A stretch of 64,000 nt of DNA from Ectocarpus siliculosus (taxonomy: Eukaryota > Sar > Phaeophyceae > Ectocarpales > Ectocarpaceae), in the NCBI GenBank assembly GCA_000310025.1, contig FN649739.1:655510-719509 (forward strand), given 5' to 3'. Positions 34,001 through 45,524 of the stretch are shown piece after piece. Under the pieces are notes generated by a model. It saw only the letters and a list, made by a program, of their open reading frames with translations, searched no databases and was not told the DNA's origin. The first letter of the stretch is position 1; the number at the start of each line of letters is the position of its first letter. Made by a program: the position numbers and the translations under genes.

Positions 34001-37000
34001 CGGGATACTATCCATCACCGTCGTAAACGAGGTTGAGCTATTCGGCAATATGCACCACCACCTCAGTCGTTTTTCCGTTGGCGATCTCTCATCCGCTCTA
34101 CGCCCATACAGCTCGATGAACTATAACAGTTTGACGGAGCTGCCGGGGGGAGAAGACGGGATTTTCGCCGGGTTCGACAGCCTCAACACTTTGTAAGTGG
34201 CTATTGCGCGGACTCATCGAAAGGGTCGTCAGCGAAACGTGGCATGTTTTTCAGAAGAGACACATTCCTTATTCCGTTGCCTGCAGCACCCTAGCCTAGC
34301 ATTGGGGAAAAGGGAAACGGCTGTAGTTTCCGCAACAGATGCTCAAACGAGTATCGCTCATATTGTTGATGTTCGGTTGCCGAGAAATTTGCCTCCTACT
34401 TTGCTTAGAGTTGCAAATACACTCTTCCATCAAGGTGGCCTGCCGTGGTACCAGGCCCACAAGTCAATCGCATCTCATCGCGGTGGCACCAAATTTACCT
34501 AGCAGTCAACACCTCCACCGGAAATACCGCTTGTTGCTTGGAAATAACTTCATCTCCGCCATTGTGTGCTGTCTGGCTGTCTTCAGAATGCTCAATCAAA
34601 ATAACATCGAGACGCTGTATGCGGAAAGCTTCGAAGGCCTGGGGGGGGCGCTGACTTCGCTGTGAGTGGCTGGAGCGTACGCGAAGATAGAATTGGGAAG
34701 GCCCTAACCATTTCCTCCACCGTCTATGACCCATTATCCCCACATGCGTCTGTGCTGTTGACTACCCTTTACTCGGCTTCTGTGCTACCATTGACTTCGA
34801 CATCGATGCTTGCGCGAACGTGGTCAAGTTGTTAGCTTGTTCCAGTACATGGGATCAGTTCGTTGTTACGGTCAGGAAGTGGTCGCGCGGAACAATCAAA
34901 CCAAATACCCTCTCGTGCAAACATCCGTCGCTGAGAAAGAAGGCACGATTCTGTGTTGAATGTCACGAAGAAATAGAATTGAACAATCTTCCAACGTTAG
35001 TCAGCAATGATTGATTTGGCTCTCACAGCCCCCTCTGGAAGATTCATAGTCACTTTTTGGGTTCTTCACGAGTAACCGATGTATTCACTAGCATCATGCT
35101 CCACGAATAGTTATCTTGCATTTGGTAAGCAGACGAGAAGGTTGGTCGCCACACAATCACCGGCGCGCTCGGGAGCAAGGTGAACACTTTCCAAGTCGCG
35201 CTCAACCCATCATTTCTTCCATTCCATGTGCGCGCCATCCCGTGTGCACTTGATCGTGCCATCTACGGCGACAAAAAAACGATATTGCGGTGGTGAACAC
35301 ACCCACAGGAGCATCATTCAAAGCCGGTTAACCACGATCCCTGTGGGCTGCTTCGACAATCTCGTTGGGCTGCAGACGATGTGAGTGTATCTCGTTTTCG
35401 TATGGTAGCATCCGAGAGTTCGGGCTGAGATAGGTTGGTTTCCTACGGGACAACTTTGCCGATACTTCAGGCGCATACCGTGCCAACCTGACCGCAGGAG
35501 GGTCACATACAAGTATTGCGGATGTCTCACGCGGGTAGCGCCCGATCCCCAGGATTTGTCAACAGAATCACCCGCCCTGCCCAGTTGTTGGTCACACCTT
35601 GAAACTGCCTAAACGCGATGTACAGTACATCAGTGCACAATACCAGCGAAGGACATATTCGAGCGTTCTCTCCGCTTGTCTCCCATATGCTGCGTGTGTG
35701 GTAGCGTTTTGCAGCAACGGTGGATGCGTGGCTGACCACGTCAGGTCTCAACACCTTTTGAGAGTCAAACACATAGGCAATGCTCCTGGGCACACGGTTT
35801 GCACTACATACCTCGCTATCATGCCCATGTGATAGCGCGTTTTCCGCCCTATGACTGGCTTCTTTCTTCATTGTGCTACGAATTCAGGACGCTTTACGGG
35901 AACGACTTAGCGTGGCTACCTGTGGGAGCTTTCCGCGGCTTGGGGGAGCTCGGCACGTTGTAAGCGCGTCAAAGCCTTCTATGCGTACACTGGCTGCATT
36001 ATTGGACGTAAAACATTGTGAATCATTGACATGCCGTTCCAGTGGCGAGTAAGGAAGCATGTCGTAGAGGTAACCATAAAAAATACAGCTGTCGAGTTTA
36101 GAATATGTGCCACAGAATGTACATCAGTCGAGAAACTCTGGGGGGAAACTCCTTCCTGTACAGGCATCTGTGGCATTTGGTCGATGCTTTGTCATCGCCA
36201 TCTGCGCGACTTTGTCGTCATTGTTTACGAAATTCAACTTGAAAAACCCTTGGATGGTTGGCACCTTCATTGTGAAGCGACCTCGATTGAGTACTCGTAG
36301 CTGTACGGCGATCATATGGACGTCCCCTCACGTCGTGGAACTTGACTGTATCCGCATCACTCGGTCTGCCGGGTTAAACTGTCTAGACTAAGGCATTGCC
36401 ACATTGTCTCTTTTGGGGCCTTAACGTTCAGCTCACGGGTCCCGCTCGGCCGTACATTTTCTACTCTTTTCTGCCACGGCTGCAGATCATTGGCTGGAAA
36501 TGCCCTCTCCACGCTTCCTGCGGGCCTCTTCGATGGCATGGAAGGCCTTACTGTTCTGTGAGTGTTGGATCCTTACTAACGTGTGCAACTCCCGTCGACA
36601 TCTTGGGAGCGGCGAAGAAAACCGTTCTTCGTCGGCGTACTCTTCGTTTTCGATTCCTTCGTAAGGGTGTTGATGACGCAGCATGTAGGTTGAAGCTATT
36701 GTTCGGGGGAAACTGTACGAGTTCTGGCAGTCTGCGGCTGCTTGTGGTAAGAGCTCCATTGTCCGTTGTTCTTGCAGGTCAGGAAAACAAGAACCCCCAA
36801 CTACTTCTTACTGTATATTGGACGAAGAAGTAGCAGTTTGCCACCATAACGAAGTAGGTTATACGTCGGGACACCTGCACTCGGAGATAGGTGGGCAAGA
36901 TACTGTGTGTGCGTCCAAGCATGTTCCACAGTGCCAGTCAGAGGGGCACCACAATGTCAGACGAACGCTAAAGATTATGTTGCTCCTCGGCGAAACTATC

Positions 37001-40000
37001 CAGCGGAACCACCAATGTTGGCGATACGTTTTTCAAGCAGGACCTGCCAGCAGAATTAGCACCGCCAATTGCGATTGATCCTTGTACACACTGACAGCCA
37101 CATGAATTCAACCATGGCATATTTCTCACCTTTGTTGCCAAATCGTTCCTTCTAAACACTGCGCTGTCCTACGGCAGCAATCTGAGCGAAAACGAAGACC
37201 TTCAGTGCGTACCGTCAATGGAAGGGTGAGCTACTGACTCGGTTTTCGCCGTGAGTGAGGTTGTAGACAGAGTTTCCCGGCCGGTAGGCGTGAGTGGAAA
37301 CTACGTGGACCAACTCGGTGTGAAATGAAATGCCTGTGACTGAAGTCGTTGGAGACTTGTCTAACAAAAACACAATGAATATATGTAAAAATAGAAGTAA
37401 TTACCCGAGAATGCAAAAGAAAGGCACGCGAACCAAGTTGCCACCAGCATCGTGTTCCTCTCTCGCTGTCCCAGGTCCCCCAATTATTCTGCGTCTGAAT
37501 GGTCCCTCCCGGAAGGATTTGGCGATGGCGGCATGTGTTGTGAGTGCACCACTTCTTCTTCCATTATTCGGAGACGAAGCTGTTTGAGGTGTAGTGCTAC
37601 AGAAGGCAATGCCGCACGACGAAAAGATCAGTCAAGATTGGCCACCACTTTGCGACCGTTGAAATGCCCGTATTGATTCCACTACTCTCGTTGTTGTAGT
37701 TTGTGGCACATAGCGCAAATTCGAAACCGATAAAATCATCGCTCGAGGAGGCCGGTTTCCCGTACCGACGCGTTAGCGCCAACCTCCAGATCCGCGTACG
37801 GCCTGAAGGGCAACCGCTACATGTTTCTGATCTGCAAAACATGAAAATGAGGTATACCGCTGGAGATTGTATGTTCATCGGGTGCTATCCGGTACTATTC
37901 TCTGCAAAGATGAACAGTACCTGACCGTCGTAGCTGATCGTGGCAAAGACACTCCATGATGAACAACGTAGCCGTTCCTTGACTCTCACGTTCTGCAGCA
38001 TTCCGCATAGTATTCCCAGCCGGGTAACCTGCGATATGTTGCCGCCCGAAATCTCTGGTTTAGCAAGTGTGCGTGCTGTAGTGGCAGTCAATTCTGTCTG
38101 ATGTTTTGTGGCCTCTGGGGAATGCATCCGTAACGCATGGAGAAACCGCGGGCAGTCAATGCATGAATTTGGAGAAGGCCCCGGGCGTTTCAACACGCAG
38201 AAGAAAAACCTTCGACATATGAAGGACCGGCGTACAAACCAAGCGACTCTCGCCCACCACGCAGAGCAGAAAAATATAATAAATCGCCATCTCGCTGACC
38301 GCTCGCAACACAGGCACTCCAATCAGCCACATTCAGCAACACAATATGTGGCAAGCTTGCGCTGAACGCATCCCTTTCCGGACGAAAAATGAAACTATCG
38401 CAAGCTGGTTAATCCGCTTCGTCTAAGCCGCCTAACGATGCTTCCCGGTGCTGTAAGCATGGAGCTTCCGGCACGGTGGCATTCAACCGAGATGGCGATT
38501 CCGGTAACAAACTTACCGCCACATGAGCAGATCGCGAAAAGTCGATGCACTCTGACACCTTGCCTTACGAAACAACTATATGTATTGTAATTGGGCCTGG
38601 CCCTGTCGTTTCATCCTCCTGTTTCATCTGAAGAGCCTTTTCTGCTGTTGTTTCCTGTGACAGCTTGTCCTTCTTCTGGGGACCACGGGGCATGCGAATC
38701 AGACGAATCTTGCTCTCCGGGCATGGATGGCTACATCTGCAGTACCGGTAGGTTCGCGTTAGCTGCTTCAATACCCTCCTCATGCTGAGCTGGATCGTGC
38801 TCTACCCGCAGCAAAGCCTAGACTATGATAAAAAAACAATATGTCGATGTTTGCTACAGCACGGTGGTCGTTGTAGTCCCTCAACCAACTCACACTAATC
38901 AATCCGAAGTACGACGTAGCCCGAGACCCGGAAAACATACTCCGAAAGTATCAGTCCTTGAGGGGGTTAGAGTGTGCTGCGGGGATCGTAGACACACACT
39001 GCACACTCCCGCTGTTTGTACAACCGTACAGCCCGCACACCAGTGACGCAAGTACCTCCGGTGGTTGTGGCACTTCGGTTTCTTCTAGACCACCATATTC
39101 AGTTCGTGAGATCCGCGTCATCCGATGGTTGCCGGAGCAGGTCAGTCCGACATCCCGTCTTACCTCGGGTGCTTCTCGGACCCTTTCGACAATCGCGTCT
39201 TCGAGTGGAAGACTTCTACCGCTGCCATGACCGCAGAGGTGGGGATGACCGGTCGATGGCTGATAGTGTGTAGATATCGCTGGCTGCATACGATGTCAAC
39301 GCGTAGGTGTTGTGCGAGATGGTCTGTACTCTTCGTGTTCAAGATGCTGTGAGAGCGGTAGTTGTTGCGGATGTCGTTTGGTAGCCGCACAGGAGTCATC
39401 AACGGTTTGAAACTCGAGTTGTGACCCACGACACCCAGCCTCCCCGTTTGCACTGTCGGCGGACATGCCTGTCACTGCGCTCTTCGCCCCCTGATGCGGA
39501 TTACCGACCGCTTTGCTGGCATGCATACGACCGTTGAACCACAGGTCTGCTCCGAGCTCTGCTCCAACTCGGCCTTCTATGGCACCCAGTATTCGACAGA
39601 GGTAAGATGTCTTACATTTGAAAACGACGGATCCATTCATACCCCGATCAACATTGGAGGTGACGAACGAGATCGTGATACCAAATGGTGCCGGTATTTG
39701 GAATGGTTTTTGCAGGATTTCGTGAATAGTTTTATCCTTGGTCGTCGTGCCTCTCTGAATCTGCAAACGAAAGGCGGTTTTCAACTTTTCAACCGTGCAA
39801 CTTAGCCATCTTCAAGTCATTGAGGTTGCGCAATTCCCGCAATACAATAAAATTGCCCAGCTGGTTTACGGGGCCTCGGCAAGGAAAAAGGGTAGATTGC
39901 CATTTCTTGCTCTGGTCAGCTTGCCGTTGCTCGAAGAAAAACAAACATCCCCGAGGCAACCGGGAGGTTGGGATGGGTTATTCTTGGCTGGTTATTGACT

Positions 40001-43000
40001 CCTTGACAAAGTAACTTTGCGTTTGCCCTCTCATCGTTGGAGGTCCTATTCATCGTCGGAGGTCGACGCTTCCCTCTCCAGATTATAACGGACTGCATAG
40101 AAGAAAAAATACGCACGTTGGCACGGTTTCCTACCGGTCGGAGCGCGTCTTTCACGACTTCAGACCGCGTGTGCAGCCGTACACACCATGGTATCCTTTT
40201 TTTCTTTCTCGACTGTCGCTCGGTGGCGCCACCACTGCTATGCGTACAGCACCTTTCTCGTCTTGTGCTTGGTAGCGTACAACCCTTCACGCCGCGCGCG
40301 CAACCACGACACGCAAACCTTTATTCCCCCCTCACGCCGTCCTCTTGCCCCCGAATATTACAGTGCTGGTGTGGGGACAACGTCGGATACGCCGACAACG
40401 GCCCCGGCGTCTGCGATATGTCCTGCTCCGGCAACTCTGATGAGATCTGTGGCGGATCGTACGCGCTCTCCATTTACTCGAACGAACCCAATTACCTTGG
40501 ATGCTACTCCGACCCAGCCGACAACCGCATTTTCGAGCTGGTGTCTTCCTCCGTCGACATGACGGCCGAGGTGAGGGAGGAACAAAGCCAGATTCGATAC
40601 GTCTCGAGTCGTAGGTTGAGCTGTTGATGTGGGCTTGTGTCGATGTCACATGGCTTCAAGCTCTGCCTGGTACTGCTGTTGTCTGTTCGTGGTCTGTTTG
40701 TCCTTGCACAGCTGTTGTCACGCGCGTTGGAAATCATCGTTGGACCAATACGCCACCGCCCCCCAACAAAGTTCCACGCCGTTCCCTATTCGCTTGTCTC
40801 TCTTCCTTCGATCGACCATTGGCTTCCCTCAAACGTGACCAAACGGCCACAGGTCTGCTTGGCCCACTGCAGCATGCATCAATACTACGGAACTCAATAT
40901 TCGATAGAGGTGAGACTTCTAGCGTAGATGCGCGAAGAGAGGAAGCTTTTCGCGTGGTGTCAACTTTGTGCTACTGTAATTTGGTGTCGGAACTGCATGA
41001 TTGGCATTGAACAATCACGCCTATGGCCATGTTTTAGTGGGCTTTCCAAGTCACCGACGTGCCTTGGATCACGTTGGTCTCGTACGCTGTCTTTCGCGGC
41101 GCTGTGCGTCGGCTCGAGATATATATATGAGTTGTGGCTTGTGCGCAAGCCGTCTGCCACGCACATCGTAGTAAACATATGTACGTCCCGCATGACATGG
41201 CCGTCGCACGGTTCGGAGGCGACGAGCGGATGGGGGCCTTCCTCGACTACACTCGTGCTATGGAAAACGTTGCCTGCTCTCATGCACCAGCGATTGATCA
41301 TTCGAGTTGTTTAGTCCCGGTCAACCTCTCTCGCTGGCATCTTGATATTGTAGGAGACTCGTGCTTCCACCTACATGGTACGCACTACCCATTCCAGATA
41401 CCATCATCGCAGAACGGTCGTGTTTAGTGGTGGCTCGGCAATGCTTGAGAAAATGCCGTGGTCGCTCGGTAACGCAGATTGTCGGACCGACGTCCGTTGT
41501 TTCTCCAGAGCTCTGATCATCATTGGACCTGCTTGCTTTCACGCCAGATCTTCCAGTCTCTAGGCCTGCTGCTACAAGGATAGCCGTTCCCTGACGCCGC
41601 ATCACCATGGTATCTCCCCCCACCTTCCATTAATTACGGCGACGAAAACTGCGTAGCATCTCTAACCCTCTTGGCGACTGCACCCTCTCCCCCGCTTTTC
41701 GATACTGCCGAACGCAACAGTGCTGGTGCGGCGACAATGCCGACTACGACGCCAACGGTGCCGGCGATTGCGACAAGTCCTGCTCGGGCGACTCCAGCGA
41801 GGTTTGCGGAGGCTCCTACAGCATGAGCGTCTACAAGAACGTCGACGTGGATACTGCTGTGGAGTCCTACCACCTTGGCTGCTACTCCGACCCAGCAGAC
41901 AACCGCGTTTTCGTGCAGAACGAGTCCTCTGACGCCATGACCGCAGAGGTGAGCGGGAAAGCGACAGAGGCGTGGATGACTATAGTTTACTCGTTGACGT
42001 GTACTTCCAGAACACTGTCTGCATGTTGTTGAATAGTATGCATGAGGTTAAGTCGGTCTGGTGCACAAGTTTTCTAGTTGCCGGTGTCGATACCGTGATG
42101 TCATCCCCCGTGAACTGTCAGAGGTTCTCAAAATCAACGGGGGGCCAACTGTTGCTGGACACGGAGCCTCTAAACTGCTCTCCGGTGGTGTGCCCTAACC
42201 ACTCCTCCCCCCACTCGTCGTGATGATCGATGCTTGTGGAAACGCACAAATTCTCAACTGCTCACAGCTCTGCGCATCGCTATGTGCCGGGTCGGCCTTC
42301 TACGGAACGCAGTACTCTACGGAGGTGAGGACGTTGTGACAGTTTTTCTACTGTAGTCTCAGGACAATACCGTTCGGATGGATTCGGGTCTGTAGACCCC
42401 CCTCCACTACAATGCCTCCCATAAAAACCGCCGGTGAGACCTGAGACGTTTGGGAAGGCTCGGGACAATCTTCGGTCTTGCCTACCCACCTGTGACTTCG
42501 TCCTGGGGCGTTCCGTGTTGGCCGGGTGTACTTATCTGACCATGGGCATTGAAAGAAACGTAGTTCGGCAACATAGTTCATTTTTGGTGTTCGTTGTCGG
42601 TACTGCAGTTGTTGCTGTAGTCGTGCTACAGTAGCTTCTAACACCAAAAGCCAAAAGGGAGAGCGCCATCGGCGTTCCTGCGGAAATGAGTTCTAGTTGC
42701 TCTGTTTCCAAATTGCCGGTGTGAACCATCAAAAATTCGTCTTGTACGGCAAAGCGTTCAATATAATCAAGCAACATTACAACGCAACGAGCGACAAAAC
42801 CACCAAACCCGAGCCTCACGCATCAGCAGTAAGGGGACCTTTGCCCGGTTCCTCTTGTCTTGCTTTCACAGTTGTATTGGTTCCCTCAATGTGGCGCGTT
42901 CCAAAGCGAGAGGTCCGCGGTCAAGTACTGGTGTGTGCGGGGAGTACCCCGGCCAGACGGACAAAAGCAGAAACAATAGTTGGGGGGACGTTCTGCCCTC

Positions 43001-44754
43001 GGGATACATGCTCTATTTTCAGGCATGGCCTCATTACATGCCTCTGAGAACACGCCGGGGCGTTCGTCAGCACAACGAGGTTGCAGGCACCCCCAGTGGT
43101 GTTTTTTCTCTTGGCGACATCGCGGTGCTTGGATCGGAAGCGTGTTCTTCTCCTCGAGCCTATCGCCTGAGCTGTTAATGACGTTCTCGTGCTCCGTGAT
43201 ATGTCCTGACACCAACGCACCCATCAATACACCTCCCTCATTTCACCCAGCACTACACATTGTGCGAATATCCTTTGTACACCTTGACACGATGAAACCC
43301 GCTGTCCTCTCTGTTTGTGCCACCCTTTACACCTCACTGTACCATCCCTTCGAAACCAGTGCTGGTGCGGTGACATCAACGCCCCATACTCCGTCAACGG
43401 TGAAGGCGTTTGCGACATGACCTGCTCGGGCAACCCCGAAGAACCCTGCGGGGGGTCCTACAGCATGGATGTCTATGCCCACGACCCCTCGTACCTCGGG
43501 TGCTTCTCGGACCCCGCCGACGGCCGCGTTTTCGTTCGGGAGAGTTCTACCTCGGCTATGACGGTGAAGGTGTGCGAATCGCGACAACAAAACGTTGGTT
43601 GGCCGTTTCTAGGATGTTCACTGGTGAATATCAATACCGCGCATTCGTAAAAGTTGTGCTTTGGTTGTTGTACTTGTTTTCCCGAACATTGATATCGAAT
43701 GGTGTGCTTAACCAGGAAGCTTCACCCATGCTAGCCAATTCGTGACCCCGCTCCTCCACGGTCCTCCCTTTCGATTTGGTCCCGACGACTTCTCTCCTTG
43801 CCCACCCGGACACTGACCATTGCTCGTGCACGCACGTACCACATGTACATGACCCAACCACCAGGCCTGCGCCACGCTATGCACCGGCTCGGCCTACTAT
43901 GGAACCCAGTATTCTCAAGAGGTATGATTTCTTGTATAGAGTGCGTGTCGAAAGAGTGTCAATCGTGCGCTATCGGGCAGGTTTTGTACAAGGAGCGTGG
44001 TAATCGGATCGCGTCGAGCGTTTTCGGGGGCTCTGGGTGCCTACCGCCGTCCCCGTCAATATTGCAACGTCTCTTGCAAATGATTCAGTTTCCATAGTTT
44101 CTTGTCCGTCTTCGATGAATCTTAAAATGCCTCGTAAGCGTGCGGAGTCATGACTCATCTATTCTCTGGTGAATTATATATGTGGTGCTTTCACCCATCG
44201 TATATTTGCTTCTGGAAGCCAAAGAGGAACCTAGAAGTCTGATACTGGTGCCGTCTAGGTCTTCTGCTGCTGCCGTCTGTCCCTCACGAAGCCGGTGATA
44301 TGTATGCCACAGAATTGGAATGTGGCGTGTACAAACAACGTGAGTCGATTTTTTTCAACCAAAGGATGACGAATCGCACTAACGAAGCACAACCCCGAAG
44401 TGCGGCTTGATTTGATCCTCGCGTTGTCCGGAACCCGCTGACGGAAAAGCTACACCGAAAATGTAGCCACTAGGGTGTGTCTGTCACGTTCCTGTTGTCC
44501 TGATGCCGGCGCTGCAGCCGGCCTCCAACAAAACTCACCGGTTTTGTGGAACGTCGAACATTATGGTTGTCATCTTCACTACGATGACATCCATGCCGTC
44601 TCCACCCGTTCAATGCTGCATGAAACAGTGCTGGTGCGGCGACAACGCCGACTACGATGCCAGCGGGTTTGGCGTCTGCAACATGTCCTGCTCGGGAAAC
44701 TCCGACGAGATGTGCGGCGGCTCGTACACTATGTCGGTGTACCAAAACATCTAA
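12641..44754 (+). CDS. Multi-module leucine-rich-repeat / WSC-domain protein gene (5' exon not identified)
   Basis: The model joins 52 exons: module 1 (12641-16733), module 2 (17443-22686), module 3 (23831-30957 plus an alternative exon at 32298), module 4 (33022-37539), then an E cap exon and nine WSC exons ending in TAA at 44752-44754. Every exon has an AG acceptor and a GT donor, and adjacent phases match. The spliced sum is 4198 nt, giving a frame of ~1398 residues with no stop. Content is 24 LRRs in four blocks separated by cysteine-rich caps, then four WSC domains (putative glycan-binding, eight-cysteine pattern). No transmembrane or cytoplasmic domain is seen, so a secreted or wall-bound protein is likely. 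Brown algae are reported to evolve LRR receptor genes through one-repeat-per-exon shuffling; this locus fits that mode with a different partner domain. Splitting into two to four transcripts remains possible. The start codon lies upstream, perhaps in 9515-12060. Confidence 0.7.
17443..22686 (+). CDS. Module 2: E-F-D caps, five diverged LRR exons (G-K), C2 and B2 caps
   Basis: Exons: E 17443-17526, F 17855-17918, D 18241-18330, G 18490-18570, H 18930-19004, I 20338-20409, J 21125-21196, K 21741-21815, C2 22087-22134, B2 22622-22686. E (CPSLGDDGACESDESC, then DGYICSTS) has four cysteines. F is RNSCFDPEYDLYGCEPGST. D is LDNCGIGDEDLEDLRECF plus GRASVTY. G carries a three-residue insertion (LPGGENGLFAGF). 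H is SFEGLGGSLTSL, I LTTIPVGSFDNLAGL, J LAWIPAGVFRGLGEL, K LSTLPAGLFDGLGEL. C2/B2 (DLQCVPSLAG; WNLPEGFGDGGTCC) are a subtype distinct from module 1. The order and subtype of every exon recur in module 4. The H donor is followed 7 nt later by a SINE-like insertion. Confidence 0.8.
19012..19305 (-). mobile_element. SINE-like retroelement with (CAA)n tail, inserted next to a splice donor
   Basis: On the minus strand it starts CCCATGATAGATAGTGACT and ends GTGAAGACAACAACAACAA, the tail being ~14 triplets (a TTG run on the plus strand at 19012-19056). An opposite-orientation copy lies at 55651-55935 and a diverged one at 57990-58212. The paralogous intron at 34662 goes straight from GTGAGTGGC to GCGAAGATAGAA, so this is an insertion after the module duplication. 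The short length and simple-repeat tail suggest a SINE or the 3' end of a LINE. No convincing polymerase III box was found. Confidence 0.65.
23831..30957 (+). CDS. Module 3: E-F-D caps, nine LRR exons, C and B caps
   Basis: Exons: E 23831-23914, F 24282-24345, D 24665-24754; LRRs 25114-25185, 25925-25993 (69 bp), 26615-26686, 27052-27123, 27515-27586, 28485-28556, 28956-29027, 29425-29496, 29895-29966; C 30493-30540; B 30893-30957. The first two LRRs (FTSLAAGLFDGFDNI; LTTLPLGLFDGLASL) are diverged. The other seven match the module 1 type and sit at 437-471-bp spacing apart from one interval widened by a solo LTR. C (SLRWNDGLQCLPSLFG) and B (LFLPDGFESGGECG) are subtype 1, as in module 1. Phases agree throughout. 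This is the expanded counterpart of module 1: five LRR exons against nine. Confidence 0.8.
27845..28345 (+). mobile_element. Solo LTR with 5-bp target-site duplication inside an LRR intron
   Basis: A 501-bp insertion begins TGTTGGAAAG and ends ACCCCACCA, flanked by the direct pentamer GGTTC at 27840-27844 and 28346-28350. The neighbouring cassette introns lack it (for example CTGACGGTTCTCGTGCTG at 14124 and the matching place at 28790), so the empty site is visible within the same window. It contains ATCAATAAATATG, a possible polyadenylation signal region. No internal domain or second LTR is present, so the element has probably been reduced by LTR-LTR recombination. Confidence 0.82.
30893..32362 (+). 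CDS. Two tandem B-type cap exons, probably mutually exclusive
   Basis: B at 30893-30957 (LFLPDGFESGGECG) and a second B at 32298-32362 (LLADDKLFLPDGFEDGGTRC) are each 65 bp, entered in phase 2 and left in phase 1. Using both would add 130 nt and break the frame into the next E exon, so only one can serve in a productive transcript. The second is closer to the B exon of the other array (57784-57848). Both have normal acceptors and donors. Either this is mutually exclusive splicing, or one exon is left over from recombination. Confidence 0.6.
31380..33021 (+). repeat. Intron carrying a duplicated conserved block
   Basis: The block that precedes E-type exons elsewhere occurs twice here (about 31850-32110 and 32540-32940). 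Its recognition words are TTCAACACGCAGTAGGGCAA (31897) and TTGAACACGCCGTAGGGCAA (32581), followed by CTAGGCCCGGCG-like text. Single copies lie at 16905-17300, 23340-23690, 38140-38560 and 58400-58700. Apart from the second B exon no coding sequence is seen. Confidence 0.65.
33022..37539 (+). CDS. Module 4: E-F-D caps, LRR exons G-K, C2 and B2 caps
   Basis: Exons: E 33022-33105, F 33449-33512, D 33857-33946, G 34112-34192, H 34587-34661, I 35309-35380, J 35888-35959, K 36486-36557, C2 37178-37225, B2 37475-37539. Each matches its counterpart in module 2 in subtype and phase, and in length except K (72 against 75 bp), at an offset of about 15.1-15.7 kb. In exon I the usual LxxN asparagine is replaced by serine (IIQSRLTTIPVGCF) and a cysteine has appeared. 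G reads LPGGEDGIFAGFDSL. C2 is LSENEDLQCVPSMEG and B2 WSLPEGFGDGGMCC. Introns are alignable with module 2, confirming segmental duplication. Confidence 0.8.
38664..44754 (+). CDS. C-terminal part: E cap exon joined to four tandem WSC domains and stop
   Basis: Exons: E 38664-38747 (phase 1-1, donor GTAGGT); WSC exons 39141-39238, 39545-39601, 40364-40570, 40853-40909, 41721-41948, 42268-42324, 43360-43569, 43865-43921, 44629-44754 with TAA. The G|GT codon across E and the first WSC exon gives glycine. Three exon types rotate: YLGCFSDPADNRVF...AMTAE; a 57-bp exon ending YGTQYSTE; and CWCGDNADYDANG...SCSGNSDEVCGGSYSMSVY. The third type is fused to the start of the next domain in one exon of 207-228 bp. 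WSC domains are cysteine-rich modules (yeast wall sensors, fungal and algal extracellular enzymes) thought to bind glycans. The protein ends ten residues after the last CGGSY motif, with no hydrophobic tail. Confidence 0.9.
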
Positions 44755-45500
44755 ACTGCCCCCCCGCGTGCTTGCTTTATCAAGGTAAGCAGCCGCCACC
44801 ACGTTTCACTCGGAATTGAACAATACTTGCAAGAGTTTCTCATGCATAGTAGATGCCAGAGCCATACCGAGCACCCGCAGTTGTACGTAGAACGTTTCTC
44901 TCAAGCATGATATGTGGCCAGCTGCCCGTGCAGTTCGCGAAAGCAAGGCACTAGTACGTGCACCCTCCGCTAGCGTGCGTGGGTGCGCCAATGGGTACCA
45001 CGTAGAGCTGTTAGATAGTCAGACGTTGGGTAAGAGGCTAGAAATTGTTGAGGAATCGACGACTCCGCAAGGATCTAGTAAGGCTTCAGTGGCAATCTGG
45101 TTGGCTGAAGGACAAATAGCGATACTTTTCAAGTTCCTACCCTGGCGACGTCCCGTTGGCATTGCCCTAGGGGTAACGCCTCCGGTGCCATGAAGCTCTC
45201 CAACCACAGCCTGAAGAAACCGGCCGTGACGAGCCGTTCAACGCCCGGCACATAGTTCGCGTATTTGGCGTTACTGTAGTGGATACGACAACACTGGGAT
45301 GGGCTCTAAACATGTCCATTCTTCCTCGTTGCCGCCCTGGACAATCTCTCGTTCAGCAGACACGTCGCCGACCTGGGGGAGTTCCACTAAACTTGGTGTT
45401 CACACGAGCGAAGCGATAGCCAGTCGCGTTCCTTGACGCACGTGGCACAGTCCGGTCGCTGTAGGTCTACGTTTATCGAAATGATGGGTACTGAGTGCAC
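44755..45500 (+). other. 3' flank of the LRR-WSC gene
   Basis: Presumably the 3' untranslated region followed by intergenic DNA. No AATAAA-type signal, exon or repeat was recognised. Confidence 0.4.
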
Positions 45501-45524
45501 CTCACTAATAGAAGTTGAGTGACA

